Source: Flavobacterium bernardetii (lineage in GTDB: Bacteria > Bacteroidota > Bacteroidia > Flavobacteriales > Flavobacteriaceae). From it: a DNA stretch of 64,000 nt. The notes below the pieces were generated by a model. That model saw only the letters and a program-made list of their open reading frames with translations, had not been told where the DNA came from and ran no database searches. The stretch spans positions 1 to 64,000 of the forward strand of contig NZ_JAANOQ010000010.1 of the NCBI RefSeq assembly GCF_011305415.1. Reading direction: 5' to 3'. A program made the translations under genes and the position numbers. Positions 33,897 through 44,026 of this stretch are shown here, in pieces (within the stretch, counting starts at the first letter, position 1; every line of letters begins with the position of its first letter).

Positions 33897-34427
33897 TTAT
33901 TCGTTATATGTTGTTTTGCTTTTCATAATTGCTGCTATAATCAATCCGATTATTGAAGAAAAGACAATTCCCATTGCGCTTCCTTTAATAATGTTTGCAA
34001 TTGAATATTGATCGTTTTCTTTCATTCCTTTGATTGTTTCTTTCAAGATATCTTTTGGAGTATCAAATTTTTGCATCATTTCAACTGTTTTATTAATTGT
34101 GATTTCTAAAATTTGTTCTTTTGCAGATGGGTCGATGAAATTAAATAAGATGTAATTAAAGATATTTGCAATTACGATACCAATTACCGAGTATAAGAAG
34201 TAAACAGTAAATGCTTCTTTAAAATTAATGGTTCCACCCATTTCTTTTTTTGTTGTTGAAACAACATAAATTCCAAGTGCTAAATAGAAAAATACCATTC
34301 CAATTCCAATCCAAGAATTGGCAAATAAATTAATGTCAATAGCATACATTAATACAGTTAAAACAATTGAAATAACTGCAGAGATAATTCCAAATTTAAT
34401 TCCGTTTTTTTTAATAGCTTCGTTCAT
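33897..34427 (-). CDS. DUF4199 family membrane protein
   Basis: 176 residues with four hydrophobic segments: about 11-27, 38-55, 78-97 and 150-168. Start NEAIKKNGIKFGIISAVIS and the GGTINFKEAFTVYFLYSVIG segment are typical of DUF4199, a Bacteroidota inner-membrane family. Stop is flush with the glycosyltransferase start. Probably an accessory of the polyisoprenyl sugar pathway, by position only. Confidence 0.88.
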   Translation of the reverse strand: MNEAIKKNGIKFGIISAVISIVLTVLMYAIDINLFANSWIGIGMVFFYLALGIYVVSTTKKEMGGTINFKEAFTVYFLYSVIGIVIANIFNYILFNFIDPSAKEQILEITINKTVEMMQKFDTPKDILKETIKGMKENDQYSIANIIKGSAMGIVFSSIIGLIIAAIMKSKTTYNE

Positions 34428-34482
34428 AATTTTTTTAGTTTTTAGTTAGTTTGTATTATTAGTATAAAATTTGTTAAAAATG

Positions 34483-35166
34483 TTACACTGATTTTTGTAC
34501 TACTTCAAAAACTTTACCATCTTCAAATTTTAAGGTTTTTGATGGATATTTTAGTAATAAAGCATAATCATGAGTAGCCATAATTACAGTTTTGCCGTTA
34601 GCATTAATTTTTCTTAAAACTTCCATAATTTCAATACTCGTTTGAGGATCTAAATTTCCTGATGGTTCATCTGCTAAAATTAATTCGGGATCGTTTAATA
34701 AAGCTCTTGCAATAGCAACACGTTGTTGTTCACCACCAGAAAGTTGATGTGGCATTTTGCTGGCGAAATTTCCCATTCCAACTCGGTCTAAAACTTCTTG
34801 AATTTGTTTATCCATTTCAACTGCATCAACCCAACCCGTTGCTTTTAAAACAAAAAGTAGATTTTCTTTAATATTTCTATCAGATAATAATTTAAAATCT
34901 TGAAAAACGATTCCAATTTTTCTTCTTAAATAAGGAATATCTTTTTCTTTAAGTGTGTTTAAATCGTAATCAACTATAGTTCCTTCTCCTTCTTTTAAAG
35001 GTAAATCGGCATAAAGTACTTTCATAATACTACTTTTACCAGAACCTGTTTTTCCAATAAAATATAAAAATTCTCCTTTTTGAACTTCTAAATTAATATC
35101 AGATAATATTAAATTGTTTTCTTGATATATAGAAACGTTTTTTAGTGATAAAATCGTTTGGCTCAT
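34483..35166 (-). CDS. ftsE: FtsE-like ABC ATPase
   Basis: 227 residues, one complete ATPase domain: Walker [11 protein letters not shown]-loop FQDFKLL, signature LSGGEQQR, Walker [13 protein letters not shown] and H-loop ATHDYALL. The size, [19 protein letters not shown] motif and ADLPLKEG wording fit FtsE, which with FtsX regulates peptidoglycan hydrolases at division. ftsX is not adjacent, so assignment to FtsE over a LolD/MacB-type ATPase is likely but not certain. Divergent promoter region with the TPR gene. Confidence 0.8.
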   Translation of the reverse strand: MSQTILSLKNVSIYQENNLILSDINLEVQKGEFLYFIGKTGSGKSSIMKVLYADLPLKEGEGTIVDYDLNTLKEKDIPYLRRKIGIVFQDFKLLSDRNIKENLLFVLKATGWVDAVEMDKQIQEVLDRVGMGNFASKMPHQLSGGEQQRVAIARALLNDPELILADEPSGNLDPQTSIEIMEVLRKINANGKTVIMATHDYALLLKYPSKTLKFEDGKVFEVVQKSV

Positions 35167-35211
35167 AATTACTTAATTAATGTGTAAAAATATAAACATT
35201 TCACGGCTAAA

Positions 35212-35219
35212 CAAAATTA
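35212..35219 (-). promoter_or_regulatory. Minus-strand -7 element (TAATTTTG) of the ftsE-like gene
   Basis: Reverse complement TAATTTTG matches TAnnTTTG, with TTG (minus strand) 22 nt further upstream at 35242-35244. Confidence 0.55.
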
Positions 35220-35285
35220 TTGAACTAAATAATTTCAATTACAATAATTAAGATAATTTTAGCGTTTATAGTCATATCGATTTGA

Positions 35286-35293
35286 TATATTTG
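35286..35293 (+). promoter_or_regulatory. -7 promoter element (TATATTTG) of the 1003-residue TPR gene
   Basis: Exact TAnnTTTG, 22 nt upstream of the ATG at 35316; no obvious -33 TTG. Confidence 0.55.
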
Positions 35294-35315
35294 AACTTAA
35301 ATAAAGAATATTACT

Positions 35316-38300
35316 ATGAATATTTTAACCAAGTTATCCTTATTATTGCTTTTTATTTCTCAAAGCGCTATTGCTCAGCAATCTGCAGTTTATTTAGGAC
35401 AAAACCAAGACTTCAATAAAGCAGTTCAATTATACAAAGAGAATCAATTTCAAGCTTCACAAATTTTATTCGATAAGGTAAAAAGTACGGCAATTTCAGA
35501 AGAAATAATATCTGATTGTGATTATTACATTGCAAATTGTGCAATAAAAATCAATCAATCTGGTGCAGATGCTTTGATGGAAGCTTTTATAGAAAATCAT
35601 CCAACAAGTACGAAAAGAAATTCGGCTTATTTGGAAGTGGCACAATATTATTTTGCAGAAGGAAATTATACACAATCGTTAAAATGGTACGAAAACATTC
35701 ACGAACCAGATTTATCTGCAGCCGATTTTGAAAAAGCAAATTTTCAACGCGGTTATGCGAGTTTTTCCACTAAAAATAATAAAGACGCTTCGAAATATTT
35801 AAATAAAGTTGCGAATTCTAAGGAATACGGAAACCAAGCAAAATATTATTTGGGGTATTTGGCTTACGAAGGAGATAAATACGAAGAAGCGAATGAACTT
35901 TTCGGACAAGTTTCTGACCAAGACAAGTACAAAGAAAAAATGGGTTACTTTCAGGCAGATATGAATTTCAAATTAGGAAATTTTCAAAAAGCTATCGATT
36001 TAGGAGAACCACAATTGAAAAAATCTTCCGCTTTAGAAAAAAGTGAATTATCTAAAATTATTGGAGAAAGTTATTTCAATTTAAAAAAATACGACAAAGC
36101 ATTACCTTATTTACAAGCCTACAGAGGTAAAAACGGAAAATGGACGAATACCGATTATTATCAGTTAGGTTACGCTTTTTACCAACAAAAAGAGTACGAA
36201 AAAGCGATAACGCAATTCAATAAAATTATTGAAGGAAACGATTTTGTAGCGCAAAATGCGTATTATCATTTAGCAGAAAGTTATTTGAATACCGATAAAA
36301 AACAACAAGCTTTAAACGCTTTCAAAACGGCTTCGGAAATGACTTTTGATACTAAAATTCAAGAAGATGCCGCGTTAAATTATACGAAATTGAGTTACGA
36401 AATTGGAAATCCTTATGTTTCAACTCCAGAAATTCTGAAAGCATTTATGGATAAATATCCAGCGAATTTGAATAATCCAGAATTAAAAAGTTTATTGATT
36501 AATTCGTACATCACATCAAAAAATTATACCGAAGCATTGGTTTTATTGGAAAAAAATAAAACTCCAGAAAACAAAGCCGCGTATCAAAAAGTGGCTTTTT
36601 ATAGAGGTTTGGAAGTTTATACTGATGGAAAATATCAAGATGCTTATGTGTTATTTAAAAAATCGTTAACGGAAAATAAAGATCAAAAAATAACTGCAAG
36701 AGCTACTTTTTGGAAAGGGGAATGCGAATACAGTTTAGATCAATTTTCAGAAGCGGTTTTAACCTACAAACAATTTTTAAATAACGCTTCGGCAAGTGAA
36801 ACTCCAGAAAACAAAACGGTGAATTACAACTTGGCTTATGCTTATTTTAAGATTAAAGAATATGAAAATGCCATTCCGTATTTCAATACTTATATTACGA
36901 ATTCAAAAGAGGATAAAAACCGATTGACAGATGCGTATTTGCGTTTGGCAGATTGTAATTACATTTCGTCAAAGTATTGGCCAGCAATGGATGCCTACAA
37001 TAAAGCGATTGAACTAAAATGTGTTGATGCAGATTATGCAGCTTTCCAAAAAGGAATGAGCTACGGATTTGTGAATAAAAATGATAAGAAAATTGAAGAT
37101 TTGAACAAGTTTGTAACAACTTATAAAACATCACAGTATTTGGATGATGCTTTGTATGAATTAGCCAATACGTACACCGCTGAAGAGCAAAACGATAAAG
37201 CGATTTCGACATTCGATAACTTAATCAACAATAATAAAAACAGTGCGTATGTTGCCAAATCAATCTTAAAACAAGGATTGATTTATTACAACACGGATAA
37301 AGATGATGCGGCAATTACAAAATTCAAAAAAGTAGTGGCTGAGTTTCCAAATTCTCCAGAATCTTTAGAAGCCGTTGAAACTGCTAAAAGTATTTACAAA
37401 GCAAACGGAAATGTGGCGGAATATGCAGCTTGGGTAAAAACACTTTCTTTCGTAGAAGTTACGGATGCCGAATTGGATAACGACATGTACGAATCGGCAG
37501 AAAAACAATATTTAGCTAATAGTTCGAAAAAAGCGGTTGATGGTTTTAACAGTTATTTGGGGCAATTTCCAAATGGATTACACGCTTTAAAAGTACATTT
37601 CTATTTAGCACAATTATATTTTGCTGATAAATTGGAGAAAAACGCAATTCCACATTACGATTATGTAATTGGTCAAGCCCGAAACGAATTTACAGAACAA
37701 GCTTTAGTACGATTATCAGAAATTCATTTGAAAGATAAAAACTGTGATTTAGCGATTTCTGTATTAAAACAATTAGAAGCGATTGCAGAATTTCCTCAAA
37801 ATACCACTTTCGCACAAGCTAATTTAATGAAGTGTTATTACGAAAAACAAGATTTTGTAAATTCTGAGATTTATGCTGATAAAGTATTGAAAAATCCAAA
37901 AATGGATGATAAAATTAAAAGTGATGCACAAATTATCATCGCACGTTCCGCAATAAAAACAAATAATGACGTTAAAGCAAAAGAAGCTTACGCGAAATTA
38001 CAGAAAATAGCAAAAGGGGAATTAGCTGCGGAAGCTTTGTATTACGATGCGTATTTCAAAAACAAAGAAGGAAAATTTGAAGCATCAAACAAAGCGGTTG
38101 AAAAATATTCAAGTACGTATTCTGGTTATAAATATTTCGGTGCGAAAAGTTTATTCTTAATGGCAAAAAACTATTACGGATTAAAAGACAGTTTCCAAGC
38201 CACAGAAATTTTACAAAGTATCATCGATAATTTTACAGAATTTCCAGATGTAGTTACAGAATGTCAAACGGAATTAGATAAAATTAAAACGGAAGAAGCT

Positions 38301-38327
38301 AAGACGAATTCGTCAGTAACAAAGTAA
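35316..38327 (+). CDS. Large periplasmic TPR protein
   Basis: 1003 residues. Signal peptide 1-20 (SAIAQ). From about 25 to 980 it is built of TPR-type helix pairs, many with the A-x-x-x-F/Y pattern and acidic-basic helix faces (YEKAITQFNKIIEGN, AISTFDNLINNNKNSAYVAK), more than 20 units. No catalytic motif. Such proteins scaffold outer-membrane complexes. Two genes on follows a plugless outer-membrane barrel, and the two may be partners. Diverges from the ftsE-like gene. A role in cell-envelope assembly is inference. Confidence 0.88.
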   Translation: MNILTKLSLLLLFISQSAIAQQSAVYLGQNQDFNKAVQLYKENQFQASQILFDKVKSTAISEEIISDCDYYIANCAIKINQSGADALMEAFIENHPTSTKRNSAYLEVAQYYFAEGNYTQSLKWYENIHEPDLSAADFEKANFQRGYASFSTKNNKDASKYLNKVANSKEYGNQAKYYLGYLAYEGDKYEEANELFGQVSDQDKYKEKMGYFQADMNFKLGNFQKAIDLGEPQLKKSSALEKSELSKIIGESYFNLKKYDKALPYLQAYRGKNGKWTNTDYYQLGYAFYQQKEYEKAITQFNKIIEGNDFVAQNAYYHLAESYLNTDKKQQALNAFKTASEMTFDTKIQEDAALNYTKLSYEIGNPYVSTPEILKAFMDKYPANLNNPELKSLLINSYITSKNYTEALVLLEKNKTPENKAAYQKVAFYRGLEVYTDGKYQDAYVLFKKSLTENKDQKITARATFWKGECEYSLDQFSEAVLTYKQFLNNASASETPENKTVNYNLAYAYFKIKEYENAIPYFNTYITNSKEDKNRLTDAYLRLADCNYISSKYWPAMDAYNKAIELKCVDADYAAFQKGMSYGFVNKNDKKIEDLNKFVTTYKTSQYLDDALYELANTYTAEEQNDKAISTFDNLINNNKNSAYVAKSILKQGLIYYNTDKDDAAITKFKKVVAEFPNSPESLEAVETAKSIYKANGNVAEYAAWVKTLSFVEVTDAELDNDMYESAEKQYLANSSKKAVDGFNSYLGQFPNGLHALKVHFYLAQLYFADKLEKNAIPHYDYVIGQARNEFTEQALVRLSEIHLKDKNCDLAISVLKQLEAIAEFPQNTTFAQANLMKCYYEKQDFVNSEIYADKVLKNPKMDDKIKSDAQIIIARSAIKTNNDVKAKEAYAKLQKIAKGELAAEALYYDAYFKNKEGKFEASNKAVEKYSSTYSGYKYFGAKSLFLMAKNYYGLKDSFQATEILQSIIDNFTEFPDVVTECQTELDKIKTEEAKTNSSVTK

Positions 38328-38383
38328 GTTTAAAAGTTTATTGAGGTTTAAAAGTTTAAAAGGTTTTGCGGAAATTAATATAT

Positions 38384-39244
38384 ATGAAGAACTTAGTATT
38401 TGTTTTATTTTTTGTTTTTAATTTGAGTTTTGCTCATAAAGATGCTATTGCTCAAGATTCTTGCGGTAATACAAGAATTTATATGAGAAGTGCGTTTAAA
38501 TATGGAGAGTTTAATAAAACAAAAGTAATTGTTCAGATAATTGATAAAGTTGCAAAAGAATTAAATTATATCGAAGATATTCTAATAGAGTATAATCATC
38601 AAATTAGAAGATATTATTCTGAAAATGATGAAGTTTTTTTAGAATACAGAAAATTCAGAAATGAAAATTATTTAAAAATTAAAATAACAGATACAAATAT
38701 TGATATTGAACAATTTATTAATATAGTTGAATTTGCAATAAAGAATAGAAAAAAGTTAAAATCATTAGAATTTAAAATAGATGATTTTGATGTTGAAACT
38801 AATCAGAAAGTTGGCTCACATATCGTTACAAATCCTAAAATTATTGATTCAATCAATAATCAAAAATTGAATGAGAAATATATTGGTTTATTAAATTCAA
38901 AAATTGAGATTTTTCATGATGAATTTTTTCAATGTTATTGGTTAAAAAATAAGTATTATTATTTAAAAAATGATATGATTGAAACCTTATATTCTATAGA
39001 AGATAATTTGCTTTTTTCAAATGAATTAACAAGTTTAGGTTTAGTTATTTTTCATTCAAATAGTCAATTCTTTTTCATTAATAATAATGGGGAAATTTTG
39101 AAGAATCATAGTTTAGAAGAAATTAATAATAGTAAAGTATTTTATTTTTTTGAAAGAAGAGATAAATTCTATGTTACTTCTGATAGAGAAATAGGTTATT
39201 ATTATCTACCAGATTTAGACAAACTATTAAAAGTAGTAAATTAA
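38384..39244 (+). CDS. Uncharacterised secreted protein
   Basis: 286 residues from ATG 38384, with a signal peptide ending near residue 24 (KDAIAQ). The rest is Asn/Lys/Ile-rich, alternating helices and strands, no known motif; the codons are markedly more AT-rich than those of the flanking TPR and barrel genes. A weak TTG start at 38366 is rejected. It interrupts the TPR-barrel pair and may be a later insertion. Function unknown. Confidence 0.65.
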   Translation: MKNLVFVLFFVFNLSFAHKDAIAQDSCGNTRIYMRSAFKYGEFNKTKVIVQIIDKVAKELNYIEDILIEYNHQIRRYYSENDEVFLEYRKFRNENYLKIKITDTNIDIEQFINIVEFAIKNRKKLKSLEFKIDDFDVETNQKVGSHIVTNPKIIDSINNQKLNEKYIGLLNSKIEIFHDEFFQCYWLKNKYYYLKNDMIETLYSIEDNLLFSNELTSLGLVIFHSNSQFFFINNNGEILKNHSLEEINNSKVFYFFERRDKFYVTSDREIGYYYLPDLDKLLKVVN

Positions 39245-39248
39245 AAAA

Positions 39249-39291
39249 AAACATTGCGAACCTTGCGAAAACCTTTGCGTCTTTGCGGTTA
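39249..39291. repeat. Dispersed CCGCAAAGACACAAAGG repeat, inverted copy
   Basis: CTTGCGAAAACCTTTGCGTC followed by TTTGCGG is the reverse complement of the element at 41095-41131. The two therefore flank the barrel gene as inverted repeats. Confidence 0.7.
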
Positions 39292-39303
39292 AAAAAATAA
39301 AAT

Positions 39304-41094
39304 ATGAAATCAAAGATTCACGAACACCAAAAAAACAACACAATTAGTGTGAGTAAAAAAGTAATTTTTAGTATCATCGCCTTTTCAGCTATTCAAGTTG
39401 GTTTTTCTCAAAAGAAAGACGAAAACATTGGTAGTGAAGTTGTAAATATTGTAAAACCTTATACGCCAACAATTTCTGATGCTTTTAAAGTAAAAGAAAC
39501 GCCAGCAGTAGAAGAAGAAGTAGTGGAACCAAAAATTCCAATTAAATATCAAATTTTTTCATTTCCGGTAGCGTCAACTTTCGTTCCTTCAAAAGGAAGA
39601 GCAGCTGATGTGGATAAGGAAGAACTAGAAAAAGGATTTTCAAATTACGCTTCACTTGGTGCAGGAAATTATGGAACGGTAAACGCGGAAGTATTTATAG
39701 CACATCAATTAAGTAGAACCGATTATGTTGGTGGATTGTTACGTCATTTATCTTCGCAAGGTGGCATAAAAGGATTAGTTTTAGAAGATAAATATTACAC
39801 TACTGGTTTAGATTTTACTTACGGAAGTAGAACTAAAGACATGAATTGGAATGTCGATTTAGGTGCGAAAAATCAAGTTGTAAATTGGTACGGATTGCCA
39901 GAAAGTATCATTTTTGATGATGCGACTATCAATGCTATCCAACCGACACAAAGTTATAATACGATTTCACTTGGTGGAAGAATGGAATTTAACGACGGAT
40001 TGTTTAATGATGCTTCAATGCAATTCAAACGTTTTTCGGATAAATTTGGTTCTGGAGAAAATAGATTTTTTGTAAAACCAGCGTTCGATTTCGAAGTTAT
40101 GGATAGCAAAGTTAGAGCTTCTTTCGTAGTGGATTATGTAGGTGGGAATTTCAAAAAAGATTATTATAACGAAGGCGAAATGAAATACAGCAATGTAATT
40201 TTCGGAACAAAACCTAGCTTTTTATACCAACAAGACGATTTTTCTGTGCATTTAGGAGCTGGAATATTTTATACTTCTAATAAATTCAATGGTGCTTCGG
40301 ATGGAAAATTATTTGTATATCCAAATGTAAAAGCTTCTTACCGTTTAGTAGGCGATTTAATGATTGCTTATGCTGGTGCTGAAGGAAATTTACAACAAAA
40401 TTCATATGCTGATTTTGTAGATGGAAATCCGTTCGTATCACCAACTTTATATGTTGCTCCAACTGATAATTCTTACGATATTTATGTGGGAATGAAAGGG
40501 AAATTAGCGAATGCGGTTTCTTTCAACGTTCGTGGTGGAATTAATAATGAAAAAAATAAGCCGTTTTTTGTTTCAAATGTTTATGATTCAACAATTGTGG
40601 AAAAACAAGGTTATCATTACGGAAATTCGTTTAATGTAGTGTATGATAATTTGAATACATTAAGTCTTTTTGGAGAAATTAAAGCCGATTTTTCTAAGAG
40701 TGCTTCATTGGCTTTAAGCGGAACTTATAATACGTTCAAGACTTCAAATTTGGACGAAGCCTATAATTTACCACAGTTAAAAGTAGAGTCTACTTTAAGT
40801 CTCGATTTCACAGAAAAATGGTATGGTGGTATGCAATTATTCTTCGTTGGTGAAAGAATGGATTTAGTTACTGTTCAAGATAAAACATTAGTCATTCCAA
40901 CTTTTAATCAAGAAAAAGTAACTTTAGATAGTTATTTTGATTTGAATGCAAACGTGGGCTACAAATACAATAAAAGACTGACTTTTTTCTTAAAAGGAAA
41001 CAACTTAGCGAACCAAAAGTATAACCGTTGGGTAAATTTCCCAGTGCAAGGTGTACAGGTTTTAGGTGGTGCGAGCTATAAGTTTGATTTTTAG
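39304..41094 (+). CDS. Outer-membrane beta-barrel protein, TonB-receptor-like without plug
   Basis: 596 residues. A signal peptide-like hydrophobic segment near 20-35 (FSAIQVGFSQ), a Pro/Glu-rich linker (VEEEVVEPKIPIKYQ) and a barrel from about 100 to 596 with repeating amphipathic strands and aromatic girdles; the C-terminal GASYKFDF is a typical barrel end. There is no plug domain, so it is not a standard TonB-dependent receptor, though the barrel resembles one (FFLKGNNLANQKYNRW is a receptor-type late strand pair). Flanked by inverted repeats. Substrate and partner unknown. Confidence 0.8.
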   Translation: MKSKIHEHQKNNTISVSKKVIFSIIAFSAIQVGFSQKKDENIGSEVVNIVKPYTPTISDAFKVKETPAVEEEVVEPKIPIKYQIFSFPVASTFVPSKGRAADVDKEELEKGFSNYASLGAGNYGTVNAEVFIAHQLSRTDYVGGLLRHLSSQGGIKGLVLEDKYYTTGLDFTYGSRTKDMNWNVDLGAKNQVVNWYGLPESIIFDDATINAIQPTQSYNTISLGGRMEFNDGLFNDASMQFKRFSDKFGSGENRFFVKPAFDFEVMDSKVRASFVVDYVGGNFKKDYYNEGEMKYSNVIFGTKPSFLYQQDDFSVHLGAGIFYTSNKFNGASDGKLFVYPNVKASYRLVGDLMIAYAGAEGNLQQNSYADFVDGNPFVSPTLYVAPTDNSYDIYVGMKGKLANAVSFNVRGGINNEKNKPFFVSNVYDSTIVEKQGYHYGNSFNVVYDNLNTLSLFGEIKADFSKSASLALSGTYNTFKTSNLDEAYNLPQLKVESTLSLDFTEKWYGGMQLFFVGERMDLVTVQDKTLVIPTFNQEKVTLDSYFDLNANVGYKYNKRLTFFLKGNNLANQKYNRWVNFPVQGVQVLGGASYKFDF

Positions 41095-41131
41095 TTTTAC
41101 CGCAAAGACACAAAGTTTTTCGCAAGGTCCG
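41095..41131. repeat. Dispersed CCGCAAAGACACAAAGG repeat
   Basis: ACCGCAAAGACACAAAG then TTTTTCGCAAGGTCCGCAAGG, directly after the barrel gene stop. Same family as 39249-39291 and 27842-27987. Confidence 0.7.
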
Positions 41132-41199
41132 CAAGGTTTTTTATAAAGTTTTGTCCGCAAAGTTTGTCATGCTGAAAATATCTCAAAAAATAATATTCT

Positions 41200-41649
41200 A
41201 TGAAAAAATATTTTAAAATAATATTATCAGTTGTTTCCGCTTTTCTGTTGATGAGTTGTGGTGTTTCTGAAAAATATTCTTTTCAGGAAGAGAATATTTA
41301 TTTTAAGTTGAAAATTAAAGAAAAATACGAAGTTGATAAAATTTTATATGATGATAATAAAGCCTATCATTATGATGTTATTTTTAATGGGAAGGTTTTG
41401 AGTATATATCTTCATAAAAAATCAATTAAAGATATTTATAAAGAATGTAATATTGTTCTTTTAGAAGATAAAAATCTTTATATAGTTGAGTGTGGGAAAA
41501 AAGAAAATGGAGCAAATTACTTGAAGGATTTTTTTGTAGAAAGAAAAATAAAAGATAATTATATAGTTTTTAGACCTTATAATGAAAATTCAGAAGAAAT
41601 AGAATTTTTACTTCAAAAAATTAAAGAAATAGAAATCATTGAAAAATAA
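41200..41649 (+). CDS. Small lipoprotein, uncharacterised
   Basis: 149 residues. Signal peptide with lipobox FLLMSCGV, so probably an outer-membrane lipoprotein. The remainder is charged and helical or mixed, no recognisable domain; one later cysteine (VECGKKE). Codon use is very AT-rich. Single gene by position, no adjacent terminator visible. Function unknown. Confidence 0.7.
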   Translation: MKKYFKIILSVVSAFLLMSCGVSEKYSFQEENIYFKLKIKEKYEVDKILYDDNKAYHYDVIFNGKVLSIYLHKKSIKDIYKECNIVLLEDKNLYIVECGKKENGANYLKDFFVERKIKDNYIVFRPYNENSEEIEFLLQKIKEIEIIEK

Positions 41650-41696
41650 AATCATAGTAAATCCGCACAATCTGTAAAATCCGCGTACCAATAACC

Positions 41697-42149
41697 ATGC
41701 AAAACTTCAAACAAAAAATACTTTCTCAATATCAAATAGTACTTCAAGATAAAATAGATATTTATCAGGATTTAATCAATTCTTTAACAGAAGACGCGCA
41801 GAATGATGCTAAATCTTCTGCTGGTGATAAACACGAAACTACTTTATCTAAACTCCATATTGAGCAAGAAAAAATTGCCAATAAACTAAAAGAAGCGATA
41901 GAACAACAAGCTATTTTATCTAAATTAGATATGGAACAAGTTACCGATAATGTTGTTTTAGGAAGTTTGGTAAAAACCAATCATTTAACCGTTTTTGTAT
42001 GTACAGCTTTGCCTAAAATCACTGTTGATAATCAGGCAGTTTTTGCCATTTCACCACAGTCTCCTTTAGGAATTCAATTGATGCATAAAACCATTAATTC
42101 TGAATTTCCTGTAAACAATGTGATTTATAAAATTTTAGAGATTATTTAA
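41697..42149 (+). CDS. GreA/GreB-like protein of Bacteroidota
   Basis: 150 residues. N-terminal coiled coil (about 5-75) containing DAQNDAKSSAGDKHETTLSK, then a compact beta domain with AISPQSPLGIQLMHKTINS, which resembles the C-terminal FKBP-like SPIG segment of GreA. Proteins of this type are often wrongly labelled 3-oxoacyl-ACP synthase. It may bind RNA polymerase, but the catalytic acidic pair of true GreA is not evident, so no cleavage activity is claimed. Last gene before the asnB promoter region. Confidence 0.75.
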   Translation: MQNFKQKILSQYQIVLQDKIDIYQDLINSLTEDAQNDAKSSAGDKHETTLSKLHIEQEKIANKLKEAIEQQAILSKLDMEQVTDNVVLGSLVKTNHLTVFVCTALPKITVDNQAVFAISPQSPLGIQLMHKTINSEFPVNNVIYKILEII

Positions 42150-42380
42150 TTTCAAGCTTTTAGCTAAACTCATTTTACTATACAAAACTTTGCGATTTCG
42201 TGCTTTCGGGGCTAATTTTTATAATTTTAAGTAAATCTTCATTATTGTTCTGTTTTTGTTTTATATTTATTTAAAATATCAATTTTTAGTTTAAAATTTT
42301 AATCAAAATACGTTTTTTGGTTTCGTAATTAAACTTTAAAACGCAATTTTGCTTAAAGAAATAAATTAAAACAGAATATT

Positions 42381-43997
42381 ATGTGCGGAATATTAGCTAT
42401 TATCGGAAAAGGAAAAGACGAAAAATTAGTACAACAATTATCTAAGCGCATGAGCCATCGTGGACCAGATGAAAGTGATATTCATATTACTGAAAGCGGT
42501 CACTTTTTAGCACATGAACGTTTATCAATCGTCGATTTACATACTGGAATTCAACCTATTCAAGGAACTTCAACAGCTTGGATGATACATAATGGTGAGA
42601 TATACAATCACCAAAAATTACGAAATACAATTTTAAGAAATCATACTTTCAGAACGACTTCAGATTCGGAAGTTATTGTACACTTATATGAAGAATTTGG
42701 TTACGATTTTTGTAATCTGTTAGATGGAATGTTTGCTTTTGTAGTGATTGATGGCGACGATTATATTGCAGCTAGAGATCCACTTGGAATCAAACCTTTA
42801 TATTACGGAATTGATGAGCGTGGAAGAAAATATTTTTCTTCAGAAATGAAAGCTATTGCCGACCAATGTACCACGTTTTCAACATTTCCTCCTGGACATA
42901 TTTATACAGAAAAAACAGGGTTTGTAAAATACTATCAACCAGAATGGGAAGATGCTTCTAAAGCTGTGGAAGAAGTTGATTACAAAGCAATAAGAAAAAA
43001 ATTAACCAAAGCTGTTAAAAAACGTTTAATGGCAGATGTTCCATTTGGAGTATTACTTTCAGGCGGATTAGATTCGTCTTTAACATCATCAATTGCATGC
43101 CGATTATTAGAAGGAACTGGGCAAAAAATTCATTCGTTTTCTATAGGTTTAGATGCCGATTCTCCTGACACGAAAGCCGCTAGGAAAGTAGCAGAATTTA
43201 TAGGTACAGAACACCATGAAATTCATTTCACAATTGAACAAGGAATTGAAATTTTAGAAAAACTAATTTGGCATTTAGAAACGTATGATGTAACGTCAAT
43301 TCGTGCAAGTACGCCAATGTATTTCTTATCTAAAGCAATTACAGAACAAGGAATTAAAATGGTATTGTCTGGTGAAGGTGCTGATGAGGTTTTTGGCGGG
43401 TATTTATATTTTAGAAATGCGCCAAGTCCTGAAGAATTTCAGCAAGAAACAATTGACAGAGTGCAAAAATTATTTACAGCCGATTTATTACGCGCCGATA
43501 AATCTACAATGGCACACGGATTAGAAGCTCGTGTCCCGTTTTTAGATAAAAAGTTTTTAGAATTAGCCATAAAAATCAAACCAGAAGAAAAACAGCCAAA
43601 AACATATGATGGCATTGAAAAATATATTTTAAGAAAAGCGTTTGATACACCAAAAAAACCGTATCTTCCAGATGAAGTTTTATGGCGTCAGAAAGAGCAA
43701 TTCTCAGATGGAGTAGGATATAACTGGATTGATACATTAATTGAATATTGTACGTCTCAAGTAACGGATGAAGATTTTGATAAAGCGGCAAAATTGTTTC
43801 CATACAATACACCAACTACAAAAGAAGCGTTCTTTTACAGAAGAATTTTCCAGAACTTCTATCCACAAGTTAGTGCGGCAGAAACAGTAAGAAAATGGAT
43901 TCCGAAATGGCAAGAAAACCAAGATCCAAGTGGTAGAGCTAATTCAGCTCACGTTAAAGCTGATGTTTTAATTGCATCGGAAATAGAAAAAGTATAA
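42381..43997 (+). CDS. asnB: Asparagine synthase B, glutamine-hydrolysing
   Basis: 538 residues. N-terminal class II glutaminase with catalytic Cys2 (MCGILAIIG), ammonia tunnel, and C-terminal synthetase with the PP-loop LLSGGLDSSL near 226-235 and SGEGADEVFGGY near 330-341. It converts aspartate, glutamine and ATP into asparagine. Cytoplasmic. Length is close to E. coli AsnB (554). Single gene with a hairpin terminator after it. The N-terminal Cys must be exposed by removal of Met. Confidence 0.95.
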   Translation: MCGILAIIGKGKDEKLVQQLSKRMSHRGPDESDIHITESGHFLAHERLSIVDLHTGIQPIQGTSTAWMIHNGEIYNHQKLRNTILRNHTFRTTSDSEVIVHLYEEFGYDFCNLLDGMFAFVVIDGDDYIAARDPLGIKPLYYGIDERGRKYFSSEMKAIADQCTTFSTFPPGHIYTEKTGFVKYYQPEWEDASKAVEEVDYKAIRKKLTKAVKKRLMADVPFGVLLSGGLDSSLTSSIACRLLEGTGQKIHSFSIGLDADSPDTKAARKVAEFIGTEHHEIHFTIEQGIEILEKLIWHLETYDVTSIRASTPMYFLSKAITEQGIKMVLSGEGADEVFGGYLYFRNAPSPEEFQQETIDRVQKLFTADLLRADKSTMAHGLEARVPFLDKKFLELAIKIKPEEKQPKTYDGIEKYILRKAFDTPKKPYLPDEVLWRQKEQFSDGVGYNWIDTLIEYCTSQVTDEDFDKAAKLFPYNTPTTKEAFFYRRIFQNFYPQVSAAETVRKWIPKWQENQDPSGRANSAHVKADVLIASEIEKV

Positions 43998-44026
43998 AAA
44001 AGACAAGTTGTGTTGTGTTTAATAGG

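Noticed and set aside
36895..37212. 105-residue minus-strand ORF within the TPR gene
   Set aside because: Lies wholly inside the TPR gene in another frame; His/Leu/Ser-rich shadow with no support.
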